Of a stretch of 52,933 nucleotides of DNA, positions 16,800-25,884 are shown piece after piece. Position 1 is the stretch's first letter. Each line of letters begins with the position of its first letter. The notes under the pieces were generated by a model. It did no database searches. It had not been told where the DNA came from and was given only the letters and a program-made list of their open reading frames with translations. A program made the translations under genes and the position numbers. Source of the DNA: Cryomorphaceae bacterium (lineage in GTDB: Bacteria; Bacteroidota; Bacteroidia; Flavobacteriales; Schleiferiaceae); assembly GCA_011525035.1 (NCBI GenBank), contig WTIZ01000030.1:1-52933 (forward strand). Reading direction: 5' to 3'.

Positions 16800-18416
16800 T
16801 TAGTGGAAGTGGTAATCGGTTCCCGGTAATTGAGACAATACGTTATCGCCTAAATCCAAAGACACGGCACGTCCATCACGAACAGGAGCAATGGTGTCGT
16901 GTACGGCAAGATATTCTTCGATAAGGTCGTGGATGGTGTAATCCATAACCACCGTTTCAACAGTGCCTTTCATGCGACAAAGCGTGCTGATCGGCTCACC
17001 TTCGCGGCGACACGCAGACATTTTATACAGCTTGTCCAATTCCATCGGCTCACCTTTGATCACAATAGAGCTCACGCGCTCGCCTTTTGGTGCATTAGCA
17101 TTGAACTTGAGCTCCATTCCTGAGAATCGAACTACCCAGCCACCGAAGCGCTCTTGTGGGTTTTCTGCAAATACATTGTGCAATTCCTTTTCCAGCCAAT
17201 CTTTGATTTGCTGTCCACTGGCCTTACCAATTTTAACTTTCTCATTCACCGGCAGCATTTTCCAGAGGTCACCGCGCGTAATTGGTGCGACACCGTTTTC
17301 GCCAGGAACGATGGGTGGGCTAAAGCGGAACCCGTTGCTCAATGCGATATCTACATCGTTTTTCCACATAGAAGCATCTGTGATAAAGTTGTCCATCGGG
17401 TTCTCCACGACAAAGTAGCGGTACAAAGGTGTTTCGGTGTAGCCCAATACTTCATCGATCTCTTCTTTGTACGGCGCCACAGCTTCTTCGATGACTGCTG
17501 CTACTTCTGCATCTGCTTCGTACTTCGAAGGATCAACTTCCATAAGTTCATATTCCTCACTAAGTAGTTCGCCGTTTTGCACTTCCAAGACCATCTTGCC
17601 CACGAATGAAGCAAAGGCTCCCGGTTCTGTCACACGAGCATGGCCGGCTTGTAGCGGTTCACGGATGCGCTCGTGGGTGTCGTTCCCCAATACATAGTCG
17701 ATTCTACTCAAGGCAGGATTGTTCGCGAGATCGTACTGCTTTGAGATACCGATATGGGTGACTAGGAAGAGGATATCTACTCCTTTCTCGTCTTTCATTT
17801 CGGTCACGAGGGCTTCAAGATTTTCTAGAATCGGATCAAAATCAAGGCCTACTGAAAAGCTTGGGTTCTGACGGATCGGAACTTCTGGATCGTTGTAAGA
17901 CAGGAAGCCTAGACGCGTGTTGCCCACATCTTGAATGTAGTACTGTGGGAAGATTGGGTCCTTGCCATCTTCATGGTACATATTAGCTGTGATCACAGGC
18001 GTCTCGTAGCCTTGCATGACTTTCATCATTTGCTCTTTACCGTACACCACCTCCCAGTTTCCTGGAATGAGGAAGTCGTAATTCATCGCTTTGATGATGG
18101 AGCTGAAGGCGGCACCTTCTGAAAGCGCTGCCACAGCACTTCCTTGGATGAGATCGCCACCGTCTAAGATGATGGTGTTGGGATTGGCTTCACGCTCCTG
18201 ATCGAACAAGGTTTTCATGTTAGCTAGACCCCCAAGCGTTTTGTAACTGATTTCATCATTGTCGTAGAACAATTCCGAGTGTGGGTATACCTGTCCGTGG
18301 ATATCGGCAGTTTGTAGAATGGTCACTTTGACCGGTGCGGCATCCTCAGGTGTCGAACTACATGAGAATAGAAGTAAGGCTGATGCAGCAATACTAAGCA
18401 GGCTTGATGGACGCAT
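16800..18416 (-). CDS. Lipoprotein metallophosphatase with 5'-nucleotidase C-terminal domain (UshA/SoxB-like)
   Basis: Predicted lipoprotein of 538 residues with lipobox LLFSC (Cys19). The N-terminal calcineurin-like domain has Asp38/His40 in QTADIHGQ, Asp88 in LDGGDLIQGS, and LVTHIG. Two usual positions differ: GNHE is GNWE (Asn120-Trp121) and GHTH is GNDTH. Trp in that place recalls the GHWEF of SoxB thiosulfohydrolases (from memory). The 5'-nucleotidase C-terminal substrate domain follows from about residue 310 (FITDASMWKNDVDIALSNGF). The ATG at 18416 is chosen because it starts the export signal; a longer in-frame reading adds 23 residues without signal character. Substrate could be a nucleotide or another phospho- or sulfo-compound. 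Confidence 0.86.
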   Translation of the reverse strand: MRPSSLLSIAASALLLFSCSSTPEDAAPVKVTILQTADIHGQVYPHSELFYDNDEISYKTLGGLANMKTLFDQEREANPNTIILDGGDLIQGSAVAALSEGAAFSSIIKAMNYDFLIPGNWEVVYGKEQMMKVMQGYETPVITANMYHEDGKDPIFPQYYIQDVGNTRLGFLSYNDPEVPIRQNPSFSVGLDFDPILENLEALVTEMKDEKGVDILFLVTHIGISKQYDLANNPALSRIDYVLGNDTHERIREPLQAGHARVTEPGAFASFVGKMVLEVQNGELLSEEYELMEVDPSKYEADAEVAAVIEEAVAPYKEEIDEVLGYTETPLYRYFVVENPMDNFITDASMWKNDVDIALSNGFRFSPPIVPGENGVAPITRGDLWKMLPVNEKVKIGKASGQQIKDWLEKELHNVFAENPQERFGGWVVRFSGMELKFNANAPKGERVSSIVIKGEPMELDKLYKMSACRREGEPISTLCRMKGTVETVVMDYTIHDLIEEYLAVHDTIAPVRDGRAVSLDLGDNVLSQLPGTDYHFH

Positions 18417-18441
18417 AATATTTTGAGTTCGTTTGTTGGCT

Positions 18442-18449
18442 CTAAGATA
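18442..18449 (-). promoter_or_regulatory. Possible -7 box for the metallophosphatase-DsrE pair
   Basis: The minus strand reads TATCTTAG, one mismatch from TAnnTTTG, ending 25 bases before the ATG at 18416. It lies in the 81-base gap after yicC, which has no convincing terminator. Confidence 0.35.
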
Positions 18450-18497
18450 CCGCGTCCGAACATAGTTGGTCGTGAGCCAGGTCACGAGCCTAGGAAC

Positions 18498-19352
18498 TTA
18501 AAGTGTATTGCCTACTTGCTCTTTGATTTTCTCCAACTCGTCTTTCATCTGAACGACGTGCTGTTGCATAGGAGCATAGTTGCTTTTTGAGCCAAGGGTA
18601 TTGATTTCGCGTCCCATTTCCTGAGCGATAAAGCCCAATTTTTTTCCGCTATTCGCCTCCTGCATGGTCTCGCGGAAGTACTTCAAGTGGTTGGCCAGGC
18701 GAACTTTCTCTTCGTTGATATCCAGCTTTTCGATGTAGAAGATGACTTCTTGTTCGTAGCGGTTTGAATCGACTTCAACGCCTTCTAGACCTTTCATCAA
18801 TCGCTCGCGGACAGCAGCCAATCGAGCTTCTTCGTGTGGTGCAATGCCTGCCATACTTTCCTCGATGGCTACAAGACGTTCTTCGTAATCTTTAGCGATG
18901 CTATCGCCTTCTTGCTTGCGGAAGCTTTCTAGCTTTTCCAATGCCTCACCTATAAGGCCTTGTAAGAAGGTCCACTCTTCTTTGCTAAGCTCAGATTTTG
19001 AACTGCCCATTACATCAGGCATACGCATCACTGTAGCGATAAGATCCCCAGAAGAGTCTGTTTCGCGTCCGAGCACCTCCAGCTGTGCGAGGTAGGCTTT
19101 GGCGAGCTCCATATTGATGCTCGCAGCACTCTCAATACCGGTTACTTCAGCGTAGATGTTGATGTCCACTTTACCGCGCTTCACTGCGGCGCCGACCATT
19201 TTACGGATGTCCAATTCCTTTTCGCGGAAGATGGGTGCGATGCGTGCATTGAGGTCAAGCCCTTTGCTATTAAGGCTGCGAATCTCTACGGTGATTTTCT
19301 TCCCTGAAGTTTGTCCGATGGCTTTACCGAAGCCGGTCATGCTTTGAATCAT
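18498..19352 (-). CDS. yicC: YicC/YloC-family endoribonuclease
   Basis: Conserved 284-residue protein of the YicC family, whose members are reported to be endoribonucleases affecting small RNA stability. The start MIQSMTGFGKA matches the family N-terminus; an in-frame TTG at 19382 lies upstream of a perfect -7 box and is rejected. The C-terminal DUF1732 segment includes YIEKLDINEEKVRL and GKKLGFIAQEMGREINTLGSK, which is diagnostic. It lies 46 bases after the EamA gene but seems to have its own promoter. The usual downstream neighbour gmk is displaced by a three-gene block. Confidence 0.94.
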   Translation of the reverse strand: MIQSMTGFGKAIGQTSGKKITVEIRSLNSKGLDLNARIAPIFREKELDIRKMVGAAVKRGKVDINIYAEVTGIESAASINMELAKAYLAQLEVLGRETDSSGDLIATVMRMPDVMGSSKSELSKEEWTFLQGLIGEALEKLESFRKQEGDSIAKDYEERLVAIEESMAGIAPHEEARLAAVRERLMKGLEGVEVDSNRYEQEVIFYIEKLDINEEKVRLANHLKYFRETMQEANSGKKLGFIAQEMGREINTLGSKSNYAPMQQHVVQMKDELEKIKEQVGNTL

Positions 19353-19370
19353 GGATCGCTGAATTTTGCT

Positions 19371-19378
19371 CAAAGGTA
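19371..19378 (-). promoter_or_regulatory. -7 promoter box for yicC
   Basis: The minus strand reads TACCTTTG, a perfect TAnnTTTG element, ending 18 bases before the yicC ATG at 19352. The spacing matches the other boxes in this window and argues against the longer TTG start. Confidence 0.55.
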
Positions 19379-19398
19379 GCAAATGCCGGGCAGGGAGT

Positions 19399-20328
19399 CT
19401 ATGCCTTGAATTTTCGCCCGTAAAAACTCACGAAATACACGCCGGCGAAGATGGCCAAACCGCCAAAGAGCATGTGGATGCTCCACTGCTCGCCGCCATA
19501 GATCAGACTCAGTAAGCTCGCCAAAAGCGGTTGCAAATAAATATAGGCACCCACCGTTGCTGGGTGTAAGGTCTTGAGCGCAATGATATTTCCCAAATAG
19601 GTCAAAAAGGTAGTACCCACTACGACGAAGACGACCGCGCCGATGATGTTGGCGTCCCACAGCGACCATTGGATGTCCTGGAATTGGGGCCCGCCAAAAG
19701 GAAGAACGAAGAACACGCCGAAGGTGAAAACCCAGCGGATAATGAACAATGCGTTGTACTTCGCCATGAGTGGTTTCACCAAAACCAAATAAATGGCATA
19801 GCTGCTGGCATTGACGAGTACGAAAAGATTGCCTTTGGCAACTTCAGAGGAGAAGAGTCCGTTTAGTTGGAAATTGGCACCAGAATAAATGAGCCAAAAG
19901 GCACCCAAGGCCCCTAGAAATATTCCCGCGATTTTAGGCGGGGTAATGCGTTCTTTGACTAAAACGGCGCCTGCAACCAGGACCATAATTGGGCCGCTGA
20001 CCATCATGATGGAGGCGTTTACAGGAGTGGTGATTTTCAGTCCTTCAAAGAAGAAGAGCATGTTGGTGGTGACCCCAAAAACGGCACAGATGGCCAAGCG
20101 CAGTCGGTCATTAACGGGAATCTTGAAGAAGCTGTGGCCACCGGAAAGCGGAGTTAGCAACCAAAAAAGTAGGGCAGCACCGGTAACGCGGAATTGGATG
20201 AATGCGCGCGGTGGGACTGCGCCTTGCATGGCTGCTTTGGCAATGAGAAAGGAGGAGCCATAGATCAAGGCGACGCCCAACAGTGCACCGTGGGCGAGGA
20301 GTACAGATTTACGGCTTGGAGCGTTCAT
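19399..20328 (-). CDS. EamA-family (DMT) transporter
   Basis: A 309-residue inner-membrane protein with about ten hydrophobic helices in two EamA repeats (about 10-150 and 165-300). The first helices contain GVALIYGSSFLIAKAAM and the second repeat ends its pore part with GAYIYLQPLLASLLSL, the usual EamA pattern. It belongs to the drug/metabolite transporter superfamily; the substrate is not predictable. The start overlaps the ArsC-like gene by four bases, making it the last gene of the long envelope operon. Confidence 0.9.
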   Translation of the reverse strand: MNAPSRKSVLLAHGALLGVALIYGSSFLIAKAAMQGAVPPRAFIQFRVTGAALLFWLLTPLSGGHSFFKIPVNDRLRLAICAVFGVTTNMLFFFEGLKITTPVNASIMMVSGPIMVLVAGAVLVKERITPPKIAGIFLGALGAFWLIYSGANFQLNGLFSSEVAKGNLFVLVNASSYAIYLVLVKPLMAKYNALFIIRWVFTFGVFFVLPFGGPQFQDIQWSLWDANIIGAVVFVVVGTTFLTYLGNIIALKTLHPATVGAYIYLQPLLASLLSLIYGGEQWSIHMLFGGLAIFAGVYFVSFYGRKFKA

Positions 20329-20672
20329 CGAAGAGCTTCTGCTGCCGCTTCCACGACCTTTTTACTGTTGCCCACAAAAATTTGGTCGTCAAGAACAAGG
20401 ACGGGACGCTTTAAGAACGTGTACTCGTCGATGATGAATTGGCGGATTTGAGCATCGGATAAATTTTGATCCTTCAACCCCAATTCCTTGTATTTGCGTG
20501 CACGTTTCGAGAACAGGGCCTCGGCAGATCCGGCCAATCCAATCATATGATCGACCTGCTCGGCGGTCATCGGCTCGGTTTTGATGTCTTGAAGTTCGAT
20601 GCCGTCGGTGTTCCAACTGCTCAAAATTCTTTTACACGTATCACAAGTGCTGAGGTAGAATATGCGTTTCAT
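20325..20672 (-). CDS. ArsC/Spx-family glutaredoxin-like protein
   Basis: A 115-residue thioredoxin-fold protein with a CXXC motif (Cys10-Asp-Thr-Cys13) in FYLSTCDTCKRI and the later cis-proline segment FLKRPVLV. It matches the ArsC family of arsenate reductases and Spx-like proteins. No other arsenic gene is nearby, so an arsenate role is not supported; a general thiol role is as likely. It lies 12 bases after the EnvC-like gene. Confidence 0.87.
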   Translation of the reverse strand: MKRIFYLSTCDTCKRILSSWNTDGIELQDIKTEPMTAEQVDHMIGLAGSAEALFSKRARKYKELGLKDQNLSDAQIRQFIIDEYTFLKRPVLVLDDQIFVGNSKKVVEAAAEALR

Positions 20673-20684
20673 ACGGGTCCAATT

Positions 20685-22010
20685 TTATTTTGCTAACCAC
20701 GGCCCTGGATCTTGAATATCGGCGTCTTTCCAAATACCGAATTGGACCATGGTTTTGCCTTCTTCATCAGTAAAGGCAGTGCCAATAGGTTGCTTAAGAC
20801 TGATAAGGTCTCCTGCCTTCACCTTCACTCCGATCAGGTTGCTGTACACGGTGAAATAGTTCCCGTGACGGATCAATACCATCACGTTTGCACCAGGAAT
20901 AGGGACTACAGAGCTCACTTCACCTTCAAAGCTTGCGCGGACTACTGCGCCAACTTCTGTACTGATTTCTACATGCGGGTTATCTACTACAACGCCCTTA
21001 ACTACCGGATGCGGATGCTTCCCAAACTTACCTGTGATCAAGCCACGTTCCACCGGCCATGGCAGGGCGCCTTTGTTGGAGGCAAAGTTGTTGGCCAATG
21101 CTCGTGCTTCAGGCGTCATCGCATACGACGGTCCGTCGTCGCGAACGTCAAGGCCCTTTTCTGCGCGTGCCTTATCTATCAATCGCTTCAACACCTTATT
21201 CGAAGTTCGAGGATTGAAATCTTTCCCCTTCACCAAGCCAAGATCTTCGGCTTCTTTTTCTAGGGCCATACGTTCAGCACGCAGCTTTGCCTTACGCATT
21301 TCCTCGGCAATGATGCGTTTGATTTGCTTTTCCAATTGTTGGGCTTCGCGTTGCTTTTTCTGAATGTCTTTTTTCAGCTCGCTTTCTTTGCTTTGAAGCG
21401 TAGCCACTGTTTTTTCTTGAGCTTGAGCATCAACTAGAAGTTCGTTTTTCTCGTTTTCTTGTGCTTTTTGAACGTTTAATTTCTCTGCTTTCTTCGCAAT
21501 CAACGCCTCCTTTTCTTGCGCCAATTCTACCTGTGCCCCTTCAATCTGTTTGACCTGTCTTTCGCGGTACCCGGTCATATCTTTGAAGTACTGGATGCGC
21601 TTTAATGCTTGAGTAAATGAACTAGAGCTTAGGATGAACATGAGTTGATCGGCAGGCTGTAGGTTTCGCTGCGCGAGTTCAATAAGCTTGGCATAATCTG
21701 CTTTCAAAGAATCTATGCGCACCTCAAGTTCCACGATCTCTCGCTCTTTGGCCTTGACCTCACGGTCAATGTTTCGAATCTGGCGGTTCATTGTGGTGAT
21801 CAATCGCTCACGAGCTTCAATCTTTTGGTTGAGGGTCTGCAGTTGGTTCAAGCTGGTCGCTCTATTACTTTGAGTCTGCTTCAATAGAGTGCTGGCCAGA
21901 TCTATCTGATCCTGCAGCAGCACCTTTTGCTTCTGGAGCTCTTCTTTGGTTTGGCCATAAGAAACCGACGCAAAGAGTAGTAGCGCTATGAGTACTCGTA
22001 GCGCCTTCAT
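20685..22010 (-). CDS. EnvC-like murein hydrolase activator (degenerate LytM/M23)
   Basis: A 441-residue exported protein: signal peptide (to about SYGQ), long coiled coil (about 20-265) and a C-terminal LytM domain (about 315-441). The zinc site of active M23 peptidases is missing: the HxH position reads VQFGIW and the catalytic His region reads YSNL instead of a YxHL type. The HxxxD motif is also not intact around GKHPHPVVKG. As in E. coli EnvC, this predicts a non-catalytic activator of septal amidases, working in the periplasm during cell separation. The start overlaps the DUF4292 stop by one base. Confidence 0.88.
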   Translation of the reverse strand: MKALRVLIALLLFASVSYGQTKEELQKQKVLLQDQIDLASTLLKQTQSNRATSLNQLQTLNQKIEARERLITTMNRQIRNIDREVKAKEREIVELEVRIDSLKADYAKLIELAQRNLQPADQLMFILSSSSFTQALKRIQYFKDMTGYRERQVKQIEGAQVELAQEKEALIAKKAEKLNVQKAQENEKNELLVDAQAQEKTVATLQSKESELKKDIQKKQREAQQLEKQIKRIIAEEMRKAKLRAERMALEKEAEDLGLVKGKDFNPRTSNKVLKRLIDKARAEKGLDVRDDGPSYAMTPEARALANNFASNKGALPWPVERGLITGKFGKHPHPVVKGVVVDNPHVEISTEVGAVVRASFEGEVSSVVPIPGANVMVLIRHGNYFTVYSNLIGVKVKAGDLISLKQPIGTAFTDEEGKTMVQFGIWKDADIQDPGPWLAK

Positions 22011-22756
22011 TAGAAACTAAATGGGGTGTTGTACGGCCCTTCGGTACGGATTTCGCTGACCTCAATTTTTACCGTGTACGAGGGACGAGATTTCAGGGTC
22101 AATTCAAGCATTTTTGGGTAGCCCGTGCGCTCGTCTGTATTGGAATACTCAATGTCCACAATTTCAGTAGGGTCGGTGATGGTCATATGCTTCACACGCA
22201 GATCTCGGTCGAGGTCGACTTCTACCTTCCTATTTCCAGAGATGGCATATTTGGTCACCCACAAGTCACGCTTTGCATCGAACTTGTAGCGCATGGCAGG
22301 CTCCGCGCTGATGAGTTGGCCGCGAAGTAATCGGTTCAAATATTGGAAGGGTACCTCCACACCAGTCATGCCGGCCAGGTCATGCGCGGAACCTGTCCAG
22401 TCCAACCCCAATAGGGTGGAAGTAAAGGCGGCACTGTCCTCAATGACAATGGCTTTCCCTACGCGTAGTCCAATCATGTCGTCACTAATGGCTGCCCATA
22501 GGATGCTATCTTGTTTCGAACGAACCTGAACGCGGAAGCTTTGCTCGCCGTCAGGAGTGTTGGCCTCAATGCGTGTGAATATTTGCGCCCATTCAAACTT
22601 GTCTTCTACGATGATCTTGCGCGAGACGCCGTCGTTGATTTTTTCTCTTTTGAGCGGATGTTCCGGGGAAATGGGACGACCACAATTGGCCACCAAAAAG
22701 GCGCCTGCTAAAAACAGCAATAATTTACTTGCGCTATGTGTGTACAGACGGTTCAA
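22010..22756 (-). CDS. DUF4292 putative lipoprotein
   Basis: A 248-residue member of DUF4292, a Bacteroidota family of unknown function encoded next to an EnvC-like gene. The N-terminus has a hydrophobic helix ending FLVANCGRP; Cys26 could be lipidated but Asn before the Cys is atypical. The start is a TTG: an in-frame stop lies two codons upstream and no ATG precedes the signal sequence. The body is mostly beta strands, similar in texture to LolA/LolB folds, so lipid or lipoprotein handling is conceivable but unproven. It is tightly packed between the TPR gene and the EnvC-like gene. Confidence 0.82.
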   Translation of the reverse strand: MNRLYTHSASKLLLFLAGAFLVANCGRPISPEHPLKREKINDGVSRKIIVEDKFEWAQIFTRIEANTPDGEQSFRVQVRSKQDSILWAAISDDMIGLRVGKAIVIEDSAAFTSTLLGLDWTGSAHDLAGMTGVEVPFQYLNRLLRGQLISAEPAMRYKFDAKRDLWVTKYAISGNRKVEVDLDRDLRVKHMTITDPTEIVDIEYSNTDERTGYPKMLELTLKSRPSYTVKIEVSEIRTEGPYNTPFSF

Positions 22757-22767
22757 AATTCAATGGG

Positions 22768-24414
22768 CTATTTGCCTTTCAATTCCTTCGCTTTATCCCG
22801 GTATTCCTGAGCTTTCTCCTCGTTGCCAAGTGCCTTTTCAATAGCAGCTGCATGCTTGTACAGCGTGGCATCGGGAGCAGTTCTCTGAAGTTGCAAAGCT
22901 AAGACCATTTTGGCCTGTGCTTCAGGGTATTTCCCCATTTTATACAATACCCATGCCCAAGTGTCGAGATAGGTGGCTTCGAGTGCACTTTTTTCATTGC
23001 TCTCCTCGGTCAATGCAAGTGCTCGCTCAAGTTCTAATCCTCGCTTGCCCAGTTCCCAAGCGAGGTTGTTCAAGGCTGCTGCATCCCTCTCAATCTCCAA
23101 GCTCAATTCATAGGCTTTAACGCCCAGCTCAATGGAATCTTGTGAGAAATAGGCCGTACCTGCCAGGTTGTAAAACCACTTTTGAGTTTCATCATCCAAC
23201 GCCTTTGGTGCACTTTCCATGGCGATTTGCGCACAATCTGTCCACCAGCTTCTGTCGTAAAAACTAAAGGTCACATAGCTGAGCACTTCCATATTGTCGC
23301 TGAACTCACGAGCCATGGTTCGCAGCACTTCAAGGGCGATACCGTCCTGATCGGTCTGTCGGCATAGTTCGGCGACTTGCGTGTAGACCTCGGGTGTATT
23401 AAAGCCGCGCTCTATGGCTTCGAGATACATCAAGACACTCTGTGAAAATTCACCCTCAAAAATTAAGCGCTCGCCCTCGAGCAAATAATAAGCGCCTTCT
23501 CCCTCGTGGATTTCTTTTGTAGCTGCCCATACCCTGTCGGTCATTGGCTGCATGCTCGGATCTTTCTTTGCGGTCTCCCACAGACTAAGCAATACAGGGC
23601 CTTTGTCTTTTAAACTCATGCCGGGCAGTACCAAAGCACGCTCCAAATAGTACATGCTCTCATCGAGCTCGTCCTTTGCCTGCAGCACTCGGGCCAATTC
23701 CATAGCGATTGGCGCATTTTGCGGGAAGTCTTCAACGGCTGCGCGTAATATTTTCTCTGCCTTTTTCGCCTTGCCGTTCGCATCGTAAAACTGTGCAGCG
23801 AGCCCTCGGTATTCCACGCGTTGTGGGTAGTCTTTCATGGCCTGCTTTAGTACTTTCTCTGCAGCTTTTGCATCGTTATTGCGAAGGTGAATCTCCATTT
23901 TCTGCTGCACAATTTCAGGGCCATCACCGTACAACCGCTCCAAAGTGCTAAGGAACGTCAAAGCCTTCTCACTGTTGCCTGAAGCAAGCGCACTTTGAAG
24001 GGCATCTTGTACATATTCAGGTTGGTCGGGGCGAAGCACCATGAGTGCCTCGTAAGAAGAAAGGGCGGTGGCCATATCCCCAAGTTGACGGGCATTAACC
24101 GCTTGTAGTCGCCACATCCATTGATTCTCCGGGTACGCTGAGGTACCGGTAGCGAGCAGTTGTTCAGCTTCGAAAAAGTTGTTTTCGGTAAAGAAGATGC
24201 GTGCGAGCTGGTACAAGGCAGTCTCGTGCGTGGGGTCTTGCGCCAAAAGCATGGTATAGGCCTCTTTGGCCAATTCGGACCTTCCAGTAATGCGGTAGGT
24301 CTCGGCTTTGTAGAAAAGCGCCGATAAAGCAGAAGACCCCTCTTTCGAAGGGTCTTGCGCAAAGGTTGTTATAGAAATGAGGACACCAAGTAGTGCCCCT
24401 ATCAATTTCTGCAT
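22768..24414 (-). CDS. Exported tetratricopeptide repeat protein
   Basis: A 548-residue protein with a signal peptide (MQKLIGALLGVLISITTFAQ) and TPR-type helical repeats along nearly the whole chain, e.g. ALYQLARIFFTENNFFEAEQ, RVEYRGLAAQFYDANGKAKK and a C-terminal block with NLAWELGKRGLELERAL. It is probably a periplasmic scaffold. The start overlaps the nucleotidyltransferase stop by one base. In this phylum the gene is commonly found in this order with DUF4292 and EnvC, which points to envelope assembly, but no catalytic role is visible. Confidence 0.88.
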   Translation of the reverse strand: MQKLIGALLGVLISITTFAQDPSKEGSSALSALFYKAETYRITGRSELAKEAYTMLLAQDPTHETALYQLARIFFTENNFFEAEQLLATGTSAYPENQWMWRLQAVNARQLGDMATALSSYEALMVLRPDQPEYVQDALQSALASGNSEKALTFLSTLERLYGDGPEIVQQKMEIHLRNNDAKAAEKVLKQAMKDYPQRVEYRGLAAQFYDANGKAKKAEKILRAAVEDFPQNAPIAMELARVLQAKDELDESMYYLERALVLPGMSLKDKGPVLLSLWETAKKDPSMQPMTDRVWAATKEIHEGEGAYYLLEGERLIFEGEFSQSVLMYLEAIERGFNTPEVYTQVAELCRQTDQDGIALEVLRTMAREFSDNMEVLSYVTFSFYDRSWWTDCAQIAMESAPKALDDETQKWFYNLAGTAYFSQDSIELGVKAYELSLEIERDAAALNNLAWELGKRGLELERALALTEESNEKSALEATYLDTWAWVLYKMGKYPEAQAKMVLALQLQRTAPDATLYKHAAAIEKALGNEEKAQEYRDKAKELKGK

Positions 24415-25421
24415 TAGTCCATTCTTGAATAGTCGCCTAAAGATACAGAAGTCCAGCGACCATCGACATGTGCGTGGTTTCCGATCATACTGTCCTTGAG
24501 GTTGATATTGGTGATGGTAGAATTGGTCTGAATCAAAGAGCCCTCGATGGTGGCATCTTCTACCACACAGTTATCGCCTAAGCTCACATTGGGACCAATT
24601 TTAGCGTTCTTCAACACCACGTTTGAACCAATGTAGCACGGCTCGATAATCTCTGAATTTTCAAGGGTGATGTTCTCCCCTCTTAGCTCTGGCTTGCCTT
24701 GTAAATAGCCCAACATTTTGCTGTTGGTTTCCACGGTAATGGCCTTGTTTCCACAATCCATCCAATCGCTCACTGTTCCCGGACGGAATACCTTGCCTTG
24801 GTTCATTAGGGCGCTCAAAGCATCCGTAAGCTGGTACTCTCCACTAGGGCGAAGGTCGTTGTCCAAAATGTATTTCAATTCCTTGCGCAATCCAGGCCCA
24901 TCCTTGAAATAGTAAATCCCAATGATGGCAGAGTCGGATACGAATTCCTTCGGTTTTTCCACGAAATTGTTGATGCTACCGTCCTCTGCGAACTGCACCA
25001 CACCGTACGCTGAAGGATCCTCTACCTGCTTCACCCAAATCACAGAATCTGCATCGGTGTCTAGGGTGAAATCTGCACGGAACAGGGTGTCCGCAAAGGC
25101 CACAACGATCTCGTCGTCCATGCTATCTGCAGCACAGTGAATGGCGTGTGCCGTACCGAGCGGTTTGTCTTGGTAATAGATGCTTCCTTTGGCACCTAAG
25201 TTTTCTGCAACCTTCTTGAGGTCAGCTTCAACTTGCTCGCCAAAATCGCCGATGATGAAAGCGATTTCATCCACCTTCTTATCACCACATACGCTCACAA
25301 TATCTTCCACCAAACGCTGAACGATAGGCTTTCCTGCGATAGGAATTAAGGGTTTAGGTACGGTGAGGGTGTGGGGTCGAAGACGCGATCCGCGACCTGC
25401 CATCGGTACGATAATTTTCAT
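24414..25421 (-). CDS. Sugar-phosphate nucleotidyltransferase (RmlA/GlmU-like)
   Basis: A 335-residue enzyme activating a sugar phosphate to an NDP-sugar. The nucleotide-binding start is MAGRGSRLRPHTLTVPKPL, followed by DTLFRADF and VEKPKEFVSD. The last 100 residues form a left-handed beta helix with hexapeptide character (ENITLENSEIIEPCYIGSNV), unlike plain RmlA and more like bifunctional types. The sugar and nucleotide are not predictable. The gene lies between dut and the TPR gene in the envelope operon, fitting a role in cell-surface polysaccharide supply. Confidence 0.88.
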   Translation of the reverse strand: MKIIVPMAGRGSRLRPHTLTVPKPLIPIAGKPIVQRLVEDIVSVCGDKKVDEIAFIIGDFGEQVEADLKKVAENLGAKGSIYYQDKPLGTAHAIHCAADSMDDEIVVAFADTLFRADFTLDTDADSVIWVKQVEDPSAYGVVQFAEDGSINNFVEKPKEFVSDSAIIGIYYFKDGPGLRKELKYILDNDLRPSGEYQLTDALSALMNQGKVFRPGTVSDWMDCGNKAITVETNSKMLGYLQGKPELRGENITLENSEIIEPCYIGSNVVLKNAKIGPNVSLGDNCVVEDATIEGSLIQTNSTITNINLKDSMIGNHAHVDGRWTSVSLGDYSRMD

Positions 25422-25449
25422 GTTTGTAAGGGTTTATTGGTTGTTGTTA

Positions 25450-25884
25450 TTAGTTCTTTCCTGTGCTTCCAAATCCACCAGCACCGCGATCTGTATCACT
25501 CAAGTCGCTGACGGCTTCCCATTGGAATTGGCTGTATTGGGCCACGACCATTTGTGCAACTCTCATGCCATCTTCTACCGTGAAGGGCTCGCTGCCGTGG
25601 TTAATCAGCAGGACGCCCACATCGCCGCGGTAATCCGCATCGATCGTTCCAGGGCTGTTTAAAACAGTTACACCGTGCTTGTAGGCTAGTCCAGAACGTG
25701 GGCGAATCTGTGCTTCGAATCCGTCGGGCAAGGCCATTGCAATACCTGTGGGGATGAGCGCTCTATCGCCGGGTTGCAGTACTACTGGAGCATCTATGTT
25801 GGCACGCAAATCCATGCCGGCACTTTGCGGCGTTTCAAATTGAGGAAGGGCATGCTTGCCGCTGTAGATTACTGGGATTTTCAT
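25450..25884 (-). CDS. dut: dUTP diphosphatase
   Basis: Hydrolyses dUTP to dUMP, keeping uracil out of DNA and feeding thymidylate synthesis. The 144-residue protein has all five trimeric dUTPase motifs: [34 protein letters not shown] and the C-terminal [10 protein letters not shown]. The start overlaps the flippase stop by four bases. Confidence 0.97.
   Translation of the reverse strand: MKIPVIYSGKHALPQFETPQSAGMDLRANIDAPVVLQPGDRALIPTGIAMALPDGFEAQIRPRSGLAYKHGVTVLNSPGTIDADYRGDVGVLLINHGSEPFTVEDGMRVAQMVVAQYSQFQWEAVSDLSDTDRGAGGFGSTGKN

Noticed and set aside
18471-18486. Hairpin CGTGA-N6-TCACG near the yicC stop
   Set aside because: Five-base stem with no T tract on either strand, so not called a terminator.
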